Below are positions 17,374 to 25,994 of a stretch of DNA of 64,000 bases, one piece after another. The notes under the pieces were generated by a model. It was given only the letters and a program-made list of their open reading frames with translations. It did not search any database and had not been told where the DNA came from. The DNA comes from Aggregatilinea lenta. GTDB lineage: Bacteria; Chloroflexota; Anaerolineae; Aggregatilineales; Aggregatilineaceae. Made by a program: the position numbers and the translations under genes. Numbering within the stretch: position 1 is the stretch's first letter; each line of letters begins with the position of its first letter. The stretch is taken from the NCBI RefSeq assembly GCF_003569045.1, contig NZ_BFCB01000003.1, positions 2,666,001 to 2,730,000 on the forward strand. The letters run 5' to 3'.

Positions 17374-18744
17374 CTAGAATCCGGCCAGATCCATATCGGT
17401 TTTCTTCAAGTTGGCGAACTGTGTCAGCTCCTTGCGGAAAAAGAGCGTCACCGTGCCGGTTGGGCCGTTGCGGTGCTTGGACACGATGATGTCCGCTTGG
17501 TTGGGACGCTCGGTGTTTTCGTTATAGACCTCATCGCGGTAAATGAACAGCACGATGTCCGCGTCCTGCTCGATGCTGCCCGATTCACGCAGGTCCGAAA
17601 GCTGCGGGCGCTTGTCCTGGCGCTGCTCGACCGCACGCGAGAGCTGTGCGGCAGCCAGCACCGGCACGTTCAGCTCGCGGGCGATCTGTTTCAGATTACG
17701 CGAGATGTAGCTGATCTCCTGCACGCGGTTCTCGCTGCGCCCCGCGCCGCCTGTCATGAGCTGCAAATAATCGACCATCACCAGATCGAGGCCGTGCTCG
17801 CTGTACAGGCGGCGGCACTTGGTCCGCATTTGCAGCGGCGAGAGGGCAGGGGTGTCGTCCAGGAAGATCTGCACGCTGCTCAGGTTGGCCGTCGCCTCGA
17901 CGAACAGTGCCCATTCGCGCTCGTCCAACTCGCCCAGGCGCAGCTTGTGCGTGTTGATGCCCGTCTCCGACGAGACGAGGCGCTGCACGATTTGCTCGTT
18001 GCTCATTTCCAGGCTGAAGATCGCCACTCGTGCCCGGCCCAGCCGCGCCGCGTTGAGCGCGGTGGTCAACAGCCACGACGTCTTGCCCATGCCGGGCCGC
18101 CCTGCGACGATGGCGAGGTCCGATTTTTGCAGCCCGCCCAGCAGGTGATCCAGGTCGGTGAAGCCGGTCGGTACACCCAGCGGCTCACCGCGCCGCTCGT
18201 ACAGGTTCTCGATGCGGTCGTAGTAGTCGCTGATGGCGATGCGCATGGGGACCAGTTCGCGCAGCAGCCGCCGTTCCGTGACGGCGAACAGCGACGCCTC
18301 GGCGCGGTCCACGACCTCGTTGATGTCGGCGCTTTCTTCGTGCGCGAGCTGCGCGATCTCGCTGGCAGAGTTCAGCAGGCGGCGGCGCAGGGCTGCGCGC
18401 TCGACGATGCGCCCGTAGGCCTCGGCGTAAATAGAGGAGGGTGTGTGATTGATCAGGTAGGTGATGTAGGCCGCGCCGCCGACTTCTTCCAGGCGTTCCT
18501 GCTGGCGCAGCTCCTCGATCACCGTGACATAGTCGATCTCGTCGCTGCGTTCGTGGAGGCGTTGGATCGTCTCCCAGACCCATCCGTTGCGCACGATGAA
18601 AAAGTCGTCGGCCTGCAAAAACGCCGCGACGTCGTTCAGCGCATTCGGGTTGATCAGGATGGACCCCAGCAGCGCTTCTTCGGCTTCTACGCTGTGGGGA
18701 GCCAGACGATCGGGCTGCGCGAAGATCGGATCTTGTTGGCTCAT
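17374..18744 (-). CDS. dnaB: Replicative DNA helicase DnaB
   Basis: 456 residues. The N-terminal helical domain (about 10-110: PHSVEAEEALLGSILINP) is followed by a linker and the RecA-like motor (about 170-450). Motor landmarks are Walker A AGRPGMGKTSW, SLEMSNEQIVQRL, LVMVDYLQLM, QLSRAVEQR and DIVLFIYRDEVY. It is the hexameric 5'-3' helicase at the fork. It is the first gene of the dnaB, dnaD-like, dnaC-like operon. The start ATG has an AAGG-type site upstream. No intein or insertion is seen. Confidence 0.97.
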   Translation of the reverse strand: MSQQDPIFAQPDRLAPHSVEAEEALLGSILINPNALNDVAAFLQADDFFIVRNGWVWETIQRLHERSDEIDYVTVIEELRQQERLEEVGGAAYITYLINHTPSSIYAEAYGRIVERAALRRRLLNSASEIAQLAHEESADINEVVDRAEASLFAVTERRLLRELVPMRIAISDYYDRIENLYERRGEPLGVPTGFTDLDHLLGGLQKSDLAIVAGRPGMGKTSWLLTTALNAARLGRARVAIFSLEMSNEQIVQRLVSSETGINTHKLRLGELDEREWALFVEATANLSSVQIFLDDTPALSPLQMRTKCRRLYSEHGLDLVMVDYLQLMTGGAGRSENRVQEISYISRNLKQIARELNVPVLAAAQLSRAVEQRQDKRPQLSDLRESGSIEQDADIVLFIYRDEVYNENTERPNQADIIVSKHRNGPTGTVTLFFRKELTQFANLKKTDMDLAGF

Positions 18745-18794
18745 GCTGCCTTTTGCCGGATGAGTGAGACGTGATGATTAAGGCACGCTGATGC

Positions 18795-18838
18795 TAAAAC
18801 GGGGCGGCTCAACCGGAGCAGCCCCGTTTCTTCCCGGA
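18795..18838 (-). terminator. Hairpin terminator after the BFN gene
   Basis: On the minus strand AAACGGGGC and GCCCCGTTT pair around a loop and run into GTTTTAGC. The T-run is short. It lies 15 bp past the stop of the gene at 18854-19381 and before dnaB. Confidence 0.65.
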
Positions 18839-18853
18839 AGACCGACCTAAACT

Positions 18854-19381
18854 TTACTCTTCGTCGTCTTCCGAATCAAGATCATCGAGATCCAGCGATT
18901 CGACAAAGTCCTCGAAGATACTCAACTGGCCAGAACCTTCGCCATCTTCGCCGTTGGCAGCGCCTTCCCCGTCGATCTCTTCGTCGGGCATGATGCCCGC
19001 GCGCTCCATGACGGAGTCCTCGACGTAGATGGGGACCTCCAGGCGCACAGCCAGCGCGATGGCGTCGCTGGGCCGCGAGTCGATTTCACGCAGTTCGCCG
19101 TTGAGGTCCAACACGATTTGGGCAAAAAAGGTATCTTGCCGGAGGTCATTCACGACAATGTGCTTCACCTGGCCGCCCAGCTCGCTGATCATCGCCTTCA
19201 ACAGGTCGTGAGTGAGTGGGCGTTCCACAGCCATACCCTGAAGCTTGACGGCAATGGCTTCGGCTTCGCACGGGCCGATGAAGATCGGCAGGTATTTGCT
19301 GCTGATTGGGTCTTTGAGGATCACGACGCGAAGCTGTGACATCAAGCTTACGCGGATGCTATCAATATTGACTTTAATCAT
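18854..19381 (-). CDS. Bifunctional nuclease (BFN/DUF151) domain protein
   Basis: 175 residues. The BFN core (about 1-130) shows KDPISSKYLPIFIGPCEAEA, THDLLKAMISELGG and the hallmark REIDSRPSDAIALAVRLEVP. Plant members have DNase/RNase activity; the role in bacteria is unclear. The C-terminal 45 residues are very acidic and end SLDLDDLDSEDDEE, so they are probably disordered. It is downstream of the bactofilin gene in the same direction with a 150-bp gap, and has its own terminator. Confidence 0.87.
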   Translation of the reverse strand: MIKVNIDSIRVSLMSQLRVVILKDPISSKYLPIFIGPCEAEAIAVKLQGMAVERPLTHDLLKAMISELGGQVKHIVVNDLRQDTFFAQIVLDLNGELREIDSRPSDAIALAVRLEVPIYVEDSVMERAGIMPDEEIDGEGAANGEDGEGSGQLSIFEDFVESLDLDDLDSEDDEE

Positions 19382-19531
19382 GAACGGATTTCCTGGAATG
19401 TCTGCAGTTCCGGCTGGGTGATGACGGTGGCCGCCAACTACACCTGATTATACCATCGAGTTCACAGCGCCAGCAAAGCGATCTGGGAGACGATGTTTTC
19501 GGGACGGTCCAATGACCGGTGACGGAACCCG

Positions 19532-20047
19532 TCACCGGGTTTCGTGTGTTTCTGCTTGCGTTTCGGACGGGTCTTGTTCGATCTCGTCGGGCAGCGGCAG
19601 GGCGGACAGATCGTACTCCTGCCCGGCTTCGTGGCTGAGCATCTTGATCTTACCGTCGATGAACGCGCCCTCTTCGGTGGTGATGGCCGTCGCGCTGATG
19701 TCGCCCCAGACACGACCCGTCCTTAGAAGCTGGACGCGCCGCCCGCTGACGTTGCCGCGCACCGCGCCCGCGATGGAGACGTTTTTGCCGTGAATATCCG
19801 CCGTGATCTTGGCCGTTTCGCCCACCAGGACGTTGCCATCGATCTCCAGCGTGCCTTCAAAAATGCCGTCGAGACGAATATTCGCCTGGCATTTCAGGTC
19901 GCCAAAGAGGGTTGTGCTTGGCCCCAGGACGGTTTCAAAGCCGCTGAAGTGGCTGGCGTTGGCGTGTGTCGCAGGCGCCGCCGACGGCTTTGGTTCCGGT
20001 CGAGATGCCGGCGGCTCATCCTGCTTGCGCCCACCAAAGATCGACAT
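19532..20047 (-). CDS. Bactofilin (polymer-forming cytoskeletal protein)
   Basis: 171 residues. A disordered Pro-rich N-terminus (1-40) precedes the bactofilin beta-helix (about 43-140). This begins ETVLGPSTTLFGDLKCQANI and continues with turns such as RLDGIFEGTLEIDGNVLVGE, AKITADIHGKNVSIAGAVRG and RVWGDISATAITTEEGAFIDG. It would polymerise without nucleotide into membrane-associated filaments. The ATG at 20047 follows GGAGAG. It lies between the dedA-like and BFN genes. A GC-rich hairpin without a T-run overlaps its stop codon. Confidence 0.92.
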   Translation of the reverse strand: MSIFGGRKQDEPPASRPEPKPSAAPATHANASHFSGFETVLGPSTTLFGDLKCQANIRLDGIFEGTLEIDGNVLVGETAKITADIHGKNVSIAGAVRGNVSGRRVQLLRTGRVWGDISATAITTEEGAFIDGKIKMLSHEAGQEYDLSALPLPDEIEQDPSETQAETHETR

Positions 20048-20137
20048 GACGTGCTCTCCACGTAGCTGCCTCACGCTGCTCGAACTATAGTCGATTGTCC
20101 CCGCGTTCGCAATGCCGTGCCTGTGTGTCGGCCCGAT

Positions 20138-20809
20138 TCAGTCGATTTTGGACTGGGCGGTCGTCGTGACGGAGGAAGCCCTGCGCGAGCGGATTTCACG
20201 CACGCGCATGACGATGAAGCCCGCCGCAACCAGCACGAGGACGACCAGCGTGGCCTTCTGGTACTGGTCGACGTAACCGATGATGTCTTCCCAGTTCTCG
20301 CCCAGAATCAGCCCAGCTACGGCCAGGAAGGTGGTCCAGATGCCAGAGCCGAGCGTGGTGAAGACCAGGAAACGCGGCAGCGGCATGCGATTCATCCCGG
20401 CAGGCAGCGAGATCAGGCTGCGGATGATGGGGATCAGGCGGCCAAAGAAGACGATCGCGTTGCCATAACGCTCGAAGAGGCCCAGCACGCGGTTGAGGTC
20501 GTCTTCGGACACCATGACGTAGCGCCCGTAGCGCCGCAGGAACCGCCGGATGACCGGCTCGTCAGCCCACACGCCAATGTAATAGATCACGACTGCACCC
20601 AACACTGAGCCGAGCGTGCCCGCCAGCACGATCCCGAACAAGTTGAGCTTATCGTCAGCGACGAGGAATCCCGCAAAGGGCATCACCAATTCGGAGGGGA
20701 TCGGCGTAAAGATGTTTTCGGCAAACATGACGAAGGTGATACCGGGGTAGCCGAGAGTCTCGACGATGCCCTTGATGAAATCGCTGAGCCAGATGAGTAT
20801 GTCTGCCAT
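20138..20809 (-). CDS. DedA family (SNARE-associated type) membrane protein
   Basis: A 223-residue polytopic protein of the DedA/VTT family, implicated in lipid-carrier recycling and membrane homeostasis. Landmarks are ENIFTPIPSELVMPFAGFL, the re-entrant loop GSVLGAVVIYYIG, FFGRLIPIIRSLISLPAGM with the conserved F-x-R-x-x-P-x-x-R, and GSGIWTTFLAVAGLILGENW. The start at 20809 (MADILIWLSDF) follows AGGGATGG; the frame is open far upstream but that part lies antisense to the parA-like gene and is not coding. Confidence 0.9.
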   Translation of the reverse strand: MADILIWLSDFIKGIVETLGYPGITFVMFAENIFTPIPSELVMPFAGFLVADDKLNLFGIVLAGTLGSVLGAVVIYYIGVWADEPVIRRFLRRYGRYVMVSEDDLNRVLGLFERYGNAIVFFGRLIPIIRSLISLPAGMNRMPLPRFLVFTTLGSGIWTTFLAVAGLILGENWEDIIGYVDQYQKATLVVLVLVAAGFIVMRVREIRSRRASSVTTTAQSKID

Positions 20810-20973
20810 TGTCCATCCCTGAATACGATGACTGATGAAGTCGGCCAAACGCCTACACGTCTCGGCAACGGGGGGCCAGTGTACCATAAGTATACGGTGC
20901 AGACTAGAAGCGAGTTGTAAAGGGACGGGCGGGCGCGCCGACAAAACTCGCCTGGAGAGGCTGCGAACGCCCA

Positions 20974-20982
20974 TGCTATAAT
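20974..20982 (+). promoter_or_regulatory. Extended -10 promoter for the parA-like gene
   Basis: TGCTATAAT is a perfect extended -10 element (TGn plus TATAAT), about 30 bp upstream of the parA-like ATG. The -35 region is not clear. Promoter calls rest on sequence match only. Confidence 0.55.
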
Positions 20983-21013
20983 GCATCAGCACGGCACAGG
21001 CAGGCAGGGGAAT

Positions 21014-21769
21014 ATGGCGCGAACGCTGGTGATCGCAAACCAGAAGGGCGGGGTCGGCAAGTCGACGTCGGTGCTGAACCTGGGCGTGGCCCTCGCACGG
21101 CGCGGCCAGCGCGTGCTGCTGATCGATCTCGATCCGCAGGCGGGGCTGACTGCCGGGCTGGGCCTGGACCCTTACACCCTGCGGCGGACCGTCTATTCGC
21201 TGCTCTCCACGCCGGGTACATCGCTGGCGCGGGTGCTGTGCACGATCGAGGATGGGCTGGCGCTGGTCCCGGCTAACATCGATCTGGCCGTGGCGGATAT
21301 CCGGCTGAGCGCCGCCGCCGACCCGGCGACCCGGCTGCGTGATGTGCTGGATCGCAGCCGCATCCCCTTCGACGTGATCCTGATCGATACGCCCCCGGGT
21401 CTGGGTGTGCTGACCGCCAACGGACTGGTCGCCGCCGACGCAGTGATCGTGCCGGTCCAGTGCCAATACCTGGCGATGCGCGGCGTGCGCGGCTTGTTGG
21501 ACAGCGTCGAGCGTATCGGGCAATCGCTCAATCGCGATCTGGTGGTCGGCGGGCTGTTCGGTACGCTGTACCGCGTGGAGTCCGAGCACGCGCGCGAAGT
21601 AATGGGCGAGCTGCGCGACGTGTTTGGCCCACAGGTATTCGAGTCGGTCATTCCCTACGACGAGGCAGCGGCGGAAGCCCCGTTGGCGGGCCAGGCCGTG
21701 CTGGACTACGCGCCTGACAGCCCGGCGGCGCTGGCATATCGCGCGCTGGCCGAGGAGATTGTCCCGTGA
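21014..21769 (+). CDS. ParA/MinD-family ATPase
   Basis: 251 residues. The deviant Walker A KGGVGKST (11-18) carries the signature lysine, followed by LIDLDPQAGLTAGLG, VILIDTPPGLGVLTANGLVA and VPVQCQYLAMRGVRGLL. Such ATPases position plasmids, chromosomes or other cargo. There is no parB or parS nearby. Instead the stop overlaps the start of an acidic membrane protein gene (GTGA), so the ATPase may position or sense that protein. The ATG at 21014 follows CAGGGG and removes an 11-residue leader with no ribosome site. Confidence 0.9.
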   Translation: MARTLVIANQKGGVGKSTSVLNLGVALARRGQRVLLIDLDPQAGLTAGLGLDPYTLRRTVYSLLSTPGTSLARVLCTIEDGLALVPANIDLAVADIRLSAAADPATRLRDVLDRSRIPFDVILIDTPPGLGVLTANGLVAADAVIVPVQCQYLAMRGVRGLLDSVERIGQSLNRDLVVGGLFGTLYRVESEHAREVMGELRDVFGPQVFESVIPYDEAAAEAPLAGQAVLDYAPDSPAALAYRALAEEIVP

Positions 21770-23082
21770 GCGAGCAGGAGGGCGGCAAGCGAGCGCGGGT
21801 ATCGCTGCGTGGACGGGGGCGCGAGATCCTCACGGGTCAGCCGCGCGATGACGTACCCTCCGGCGAGATCGATGCGCAGTCGCTGCAACTCACGCCTCAC
21901 GAAGCTGACTCCCTGCTGGCGCTGGACGCCGTGCCTCCGAACGCTCCTGCGCTGGCCGACGACGCGGATCTCGATGTGGCCGCCGTACCGCCAGAGTCTG
22001 AATCGCCGGACGAAATGCACGCTGCCGAGGATGATTGCTCGGAGCAGGACAGTGCCGCTGCTGATCTGCTATCCGAGCTGATTGAGGTAGATGCACCGCC
22101 GGAGCCGCTAGAAGACCTGTACGACGTGGGCGAGCCGCTGCCGGAAGATCTGACCGCGCTGCTCGGTGCGCTAGAGGATGCAGACTCCCTCGACGAGCCG
22201 CCACCCGAACCGGACACCGAGGACTCCAGGCCGTACGTCTTGCCGGAATTCGATCGCGTTGAATGGGATACGGCAGCCTGGGATGACGCCGAAGACCCAG
22301 CACCGCGCGCCGACTCGCTGCCCAGCCCGGAGATCAGCGGACCGCCGCCCGGCGAACGGTTGCCAGTGGCCCACAGCTATGGGGAGCTGGCGGCGGTTGT
22401 TAACGACGACACGCTGCGGCGGCTCGTGGCGCAGATCGAAGCGCTGCAAGAAGACCTGGCTGGGGCGCTGGAGTTCGAGCCAGACGCGGTCGAAGCGTGG
22501 CAGCGCCAGTTGTTTGAGGCACACCTTTACCTGATGCGGTCGCGCGTGAACTACGAGGCCGCGCGCATGGCGGTGATCGGCATCCAGACCGAGATGAGTC
22601 GCCAGCGCCGCGTGCGCGCCGACGTGATGCGCTACCGGCCCCTGCTACTGAATTATCTCGTGGGGTGGGGCATCGCGTGGATCGTGTTGATGGCGCTCAA
22701 GGGCATGGTCATCGGCGTCGCGGACACGATCGGCCTGACGCTGGTCGCAGCTGCGTATTACCCGGCGCTGTTCGGCATATTGGGCGCGCTGGTCGGTAGC
22801 TATCTGGCATTGGAACGGCACGCTGTGCGCCAACGCGATTTCGATCCGCTCTACATCACCGGCTATCTGGCGAATCCGCTGCTGGGCGGCGCTGCCGGAC
22901 TGCTGACCTTCCTCGCGTTCGGGCTGGCGAATCATAACATGCTCGACGGCAGCGCCACCGATTTGGAGCGGATCGTGTTGTGGATTGCGGCGGCAGTGGT
23001 GGGGCTGAACCAATCTGCGATCCTGCAGCGTGTGGTGGGGCTGTTCAGCCGCAGTGCGTCCGATCCCGATCAGTCCACGTAA
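21766..23082 (+). CDS. Membrane protein with long acidic N-terminal region
   Basis: 438 residues. Residues 1-200 are rich in Asp, Glu and Pro and look disordered. A helical region (about 205-285: DDTLRRLVAQIEALQEDLAG) may form a coiled coil. Four or more hydrophobic helices (about 295-425) form the membrane part. The GTG start overlaps the parA-like stop by four bases, which makes the pair an obvious functional unit. No named family recognised. The basic first 30 residues (KRARVSLRGRGREIL) contrast with the acidic tract and could be an ATPase-stimulating patch of the kind used by ParA partners (inference). It overlaps the cupin gene by 13 bp at the stops. Confidence 0.75.
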   Translation: MSEQEGGKRARVSLRGRGREILTGQPRDDVPSGEIDAQSLQLTPHEADSLLALDAVPPNAPALADDADLDVAAVPPESESPDEMHAAEDDCSEQDSAAADLLSELIEVDAPPEPLEDLYDVGEPLPEDLTALLGALEDADSLDEPPPEPDTEDSRPYVLPEFDRVEWDTAAWDDAEDPAPRADSLPSPEISGPPPGERLPVAHSYGELAAVVNDDTLRRLVAQIEALQEDLAGALEFEPDAVEAWQRQLFEAHLYLMRSRVNYEAARMAVIGIQTEMSRQRRVRADVMRYRPLLLNYLVGWGIAWIVLMALKGMVIGVADTIGLTLVAAAYYPALFGILGALVGSYLALERHAVRQRDFDPLYITGYLANPLLGGAAGLLTFLAFGLANHNMLDGSATDLERIVLWIAAAVVGLNQSAILQRVVGLFSRSASDPDQST

Positions 23083-23432
23083 ACGCTGTTGTTCGGCTCC
23101 CACGCAGGCACACAGACCGCCAGAAACACCAGATTTTCGTCATCGGCGCTGAAGATCTGGTGCACCTGCTGCGGCAGGATGGCGATCGCGTCGCCGGGGC
23201 GTAGCGTCGCGGTCTGGCCATCGACCGTGATCTGCCCTGTGCCGGACAGGATGTAGTAGCTTTCTTCGGCCACCGGGTGGAAGTGCTTCAGCGACGCCTT
23301 GCCGGGCGGCAGCACGATCTGCGCGAGGCTGTACGCCTCGGTTTCACCGCCTGCCTTGCCGAGCATCTCGTGCACAATTTCGCCGTGCTCAGCCTGAATC
23401 CCCGGAATGTTGCGTGCGTTGGTGACGTGCAT
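23070..23432 (-). CDS. Cupin-domain protein
   Basis: 120 residues, one cupin barrel. Motif 1 is LKHFHPVAEESYYILSGTGQ (metal ligands H, H, E) and motif 2 is PGDAIAILPQQVHQIFS (final His). Single-domain cupins of this type are often mannose-6-phosphate isomerase-like or small-molecule binding proteins; the substrate cannot be told. AAGGAG precedes the ATG. It is 18 bp downstream of the solute-binding protein gene start region's partner operon on the same strand side and converges with the membrane protein gene. Confidence 0.88.
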   Translation of the reverse strand: MHVTNARNIPGIQAEHGEIVHEMLGKAGGETEAYSLAQIVLPPGKASLKHFHPVAEESYYILSGTGQITVDGQTATLRPGDAIAILPQQVHQIFSADDENLVFLAVCVPAWEPNNSVYVD

Positions 23433-23450
23433 GGTCGCGCTCCTTAAGCG

Positions 23451-24281
23451 TCAAAGCCAGCGGTTGATGATCGAATCAAGCGTGCCGTCGGCCTTCATAT
23501 CGGCCAGGGCACGCTCGACGGCGTCAATCAGCCGGTAGTTCGCGTCGCGTATGGCGATCACGTATTCCTCCGGCACGCTGGGTTGGGATGCCATTCTGAG
23601 ACCAGGATGCGCCTGGGTGTACAACCGCGCGCTGACCGTATCGACCAGCGCGGCCTCTGCGTCACCGTCTAGCACGGCCTGCATGGCGTCGTCGGGCAGC
23701 ATGAAGCGGCTGACGGTAAGGGAGTGCAGGCGGCGCTGCCAGCGCTGCGCGGCGATGTCGCCCGCCGAGGCCAGCTCGACCGCCAGCGTTCTGCCGTCGA
23801 GCTGCGACATGCGTTCCAGCGGCGCGTCGAGCGGCGTGACCAGAATCTGCCCCGCATCATAGTACGGCGCAGAGTAGTGCACCCAGTCGGCCTGGGAGGC
23901 GGAATAGCTTAGCCCGGCGATCACGAAATCCACGTAGCCGGTATACAGCGAGTCGTACAACCCATCGTAGCCCATGATCAGGATCTGCGGCTCCACGTCC
24001 AGCCGACGCGCGATCTCGCGGGCAATGTCCGCCTCGATGCCCTCGATGCGCTCCGGTGTCCATTCTGCGAAGGGCGGGTAGCTGGGGTCGATGCCCACGT
24101 ACAGGTCGCGGTTGACCTGGATGCGGTGCCACGTCAGGTCGATTGGGCCGAAGCGTGCGCCAGGGCGGGTGAGCAGATAGAGCGCCAGCGCCGCCAGCGC
24201 GATCAGCACGGCCAGCGCCGCGCCTGCCAGTCGCCAGTGCGCCCAGATCCAGCGCCCGCCCGCAATCAGTCGCTCTCGCAC
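23451..24281 (-). CDS. Membrane-anchored solute-binding protein (SBP family 3)
   Basis: About 276 residues. An N-terminal membrane anchor (about 15-40) is followed by a type-2 periplasmic binding fold: LYVGIDPSYPPFAEWTPERI, EGIEADIAREIARRL, YDSLYTGYVDFVIAGLS and DAMQAVLDGDAEAALVD. Family 3 proteins bind polar amino acids or feed chemosensory systems. No permease or ATPase gene is adjacent, so it may be an orphan sensor. The GTG at 24281 is preferred because GAGGG lies 7 bases upstream, overlapping the stop of the GH-like gene; ATGs at 24302 and 24326 would give longer N-termini. Confidence 0.83.
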   Translation of the reverse strand: MRERLIAGGRWIWAHWRLAGAALAVLIALAALALYLLTRPGARFGPIDLTWHRIQVNRDLYVGIDPSYPPFAEWTPERIEGIEADIAREIARRLDVEPQILIMGYDGLYDSLYTGYVDFVIAGLSYSASQADWVHYSAPYYDAGQILVTPLDAPLERMSQLDGRTLAVELASAGDIAAQRWQRRLHSLTVSRFMLPDDAMQAVLDGDAEAALVDTVSARLYTQAHPGLRMASQPSVPEEYVIAIRDANYRLIDAVERALADMKADGTLDSIINRWL

Positions 24282-24291
24282 GGGGTTACCC

Positions 24292-25446
24292 TCACGGCGC
24301 ATACGGATTCGGCCAGTCGCGCGCATACGCCTGCACGGCTTCGTAAAGCGGCTTCAGGTAGAAATCGGACGAGACGAGCGCGAAGTAGGCGTCGCGACGG
24401 TTGGTGTCGTCCGGCTGGCGGAAGATCCACAGGCACAGGCGCTGCGCCCACGGCCAGTCCTCGACCATCTGGTACGCCTGCAGCGTGTAAGTGATGCGTT
24501 CGCCGGGATGCACGCCGTTGACCCACAGCGGGTCGCCGCTCCAGCCGCTTTCGGTAATGTAGATTGGCGTGTCCGCGTCGCCGTGCTGCACCATGATCTC
24601 GCGGATTAGCTCCACCCGGCGGAAGTTGATCGTGTCAGGGTTGGGTGGATCGTCGGGAGGCCGCGTGAAGCCGTAGGTGTGCACCGCCAACGCGTCGAAC
24701 GCGCCTATCGCACCCGCCTCATACATGCGCTCCAAATAGCGCAGGTCGCTCATGCCCGATCCGCTGCCTTCCGGCTCGATGGTGGGGGCCAGCGCGCCGC
24801 CCAATACCAGCACGCCCGGCGCGTTGGCGTGGATCGCGTCCGACGACAGGCGCAGCAGCTCGATATAACTTTCCGGGTCCACCGGGCGGCTTCCCCATTC
24901 GAAGCTGAGGTTCGGCTCGTTCCAGACGATCACGCCGAGCAGGTCATCCTGGTAGCGGGCCGCGAACGCCCCTGCGAAGTTCGCAAACTCGTCGTAATAG
25001 TCTGCGGTGAGGTAGGTGAGCGTGGTGACCTTTTCCTCAACGGGCGGGCGCGTCCAGGCGGGCGCAAGGCCGAGCCGCGCGATCACCCGGATGCCCTGGT
25101 TGGCGGCGTGTTGCATGATGCGGTCGGGGTGAGTCCAGTCGTACGTGCCGCGCCGCCCCTCGACGTACGGCCAGGGGAAGTACTCGACGATCGTGCCCGC
25201 GCCCATCTCGCGCACGAGGCTCAGCGTGCGCTGGATCTTCCACTCGTCGACTTCGTCTGTGAGCCGAGTGTGTACGCAGACGACCGGATGCTGCGTTTCG
25301 ACAGTCTGCGACGGGCCGAGCGTTACCCGCACCGGGGCCGGGGCCAGCCCGCGCAGCAAGGTCCCCAGGATCAGCAGGCGGACGATCCAGGTGGCGGAGC
25401 GGATGAGGGGTGTCAGGCGAGCGCGGTTCAGGCTGAGCGTGCACAT
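24292..25446 (-). CDS. Secreted or anchored glycoside hydrolase of clan GH-A (GH39/cellulase-like)
   Basis: 384 residues. A hydrophobic N-terminal segment (about 16-36) is followed by a TIM-barrel domain. The acid/base motif is GVIVWNEPN (Glu177) and the nucleophile motif is IYITESGWS (Glu299); FDALAVHTYGF and LCLWIFRQPDD are also typical. It would cleave or bind an extracellular beta-linked polysaccharide. Family assignment within clan GH-A and the substrate are not resolved. It is followed after 10 bp by the solute-binding protein gene, whose ribosome site overlaps this stop. Confidence 0.8.
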   Translation of the reverse strand: MCTLSLNRARLTPLIRSATWIVRLLILGTLLRGLAPAPVRVTLGPSQTVETQHPVVCVHTRLTDEVDEWKIQRTLSLVREMGAGTIVEYFPWPYVEGRRGTYDWTHPDRIMQHAANQGIRVIARLGLAPAWTRPPVEEKVTTLTYLTADYYDEFANFAGAFAARYQDDLLGVIVWNEPNLSFEWGSRPVDPESYIELLRLSSDAIHANAPGVLVLGGALAPTIEPEGSGSGMSDLRYLERMYEAGAIGAFDALAVHTYGFTRPPDDPPNPDTINFRRVELIREIMVQHGDADTPIYITESGWSGDPLWVNGVHPGERITYTLQAYQMVEDWPWAQRLCLWIFRQPDDTNRRDAYFALVSSDFYLKPLYEAVQAYARDWPNPYAP

Positions 25447-25521
25447 TACGAAATGGGCGTGCTACCAAGCGAACGATACGCCGGATGGTAACACGCCCAG
25501 AGCATCCGTGACAGGGGGCGC

Positions 25522-25749
25522 TTAATCGTCGGAGGCGAGATCCGCAATCTGGCGGATGATCGCCAGCAGCGCTACGCCGAGGCGCACGAAGTCCATCGTG
25601 CCGATGCGGTTCGGCTCTGGCTTGCCCTTGTCCTCGGTTGCGCGCACGAACAAATAGGCGGAAAGGATGCCGAGCGCGAGGCCGCCGATGGCCCCTAACA
25701 GATAGCTGCGACCCTTCCAGCTCGAAACTACGGGTAAATTATCAGTCAT
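25522..25749 (-). CDS. Small membrane protein (third of a three-gene set)
   Basis: 75 residues with a hydrophobic helix (about 15-36), a short charged linker (TEDKGKPEPNRIGTM) and a second weakly hydrophobic helix (about 52-70). The ATG overlaps the stop of the gene before it (ATGA). Family not recognised. Tight coupling with two other membrane proteins suggests a complex. Confidence 0.7.
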   Translation of the reverse strand: MTDNLPVVSSWKGRSYLLGAIGGLALGILSAYLFVRATEDKGKPEPNRIGTMDFVRLGVALLAIIRQIADLASDD

Positions 25750-25994
25750 CGATTCAACCCCTCGCGGACGGCTTGCTTGACCTTTTCAAGCGTGCTCTTG
25801 CGCCGCTCGCGGACGGACTGGGCGTAGTAGTAGGCGGCGATCAGACCGACCAGCAGCGCGACCACACCACCGATCAAATAGGCCCAAACCTGGGCGTCTT
25901 GCTCTTCCAGGGTGTCGATGACATCCGACACTTGCTGTTCCACACTCTTAAGGACGCCCTGGTTTTCCTGTGTGTTGTTCTTTGCTTCGCTCAT
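25746..25994 (-). CDS. Small membrane protein (second of the set)
   Basis: 82 residues. A polar helix (about 1-35, SVEQQVSDVIDTLEEQDAQV) precedes one membrane helix (about 36-60) and a basic tail (RERRKSTLEKVKQAVREGL). The ATG at 25994 shares its A with the TGA of the upstream gene (TGATG) and follows AAAGGG. Not recognised; it resembles YtxH-like small proteins in layout only. Confidence 0.72.
   Translation of the reverse strand: MSEAKNNTQENQGVLKSVEQQVSDVIDTLEEQDAQVWAYLIGGVVALLVGLIAAYYYAQSVRERRKSTLEKVKQAVREGLNR

Noticed and set aside
19512-19540. A GC-rich hairpin at the end of the bactofilin gene
   Set aside because: The stem CCGGTGACGG/CCGTCACCGG is strong but no T-run follows on either strand, so it is not called as a terminator.
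20810-21589. A long N-terminal extension of the DedA reading frame
   Set aside because: It runs antisense to the parA-like gene and is low in conserved motifs; the ATG at 20809 has a ribosome site and the family start.
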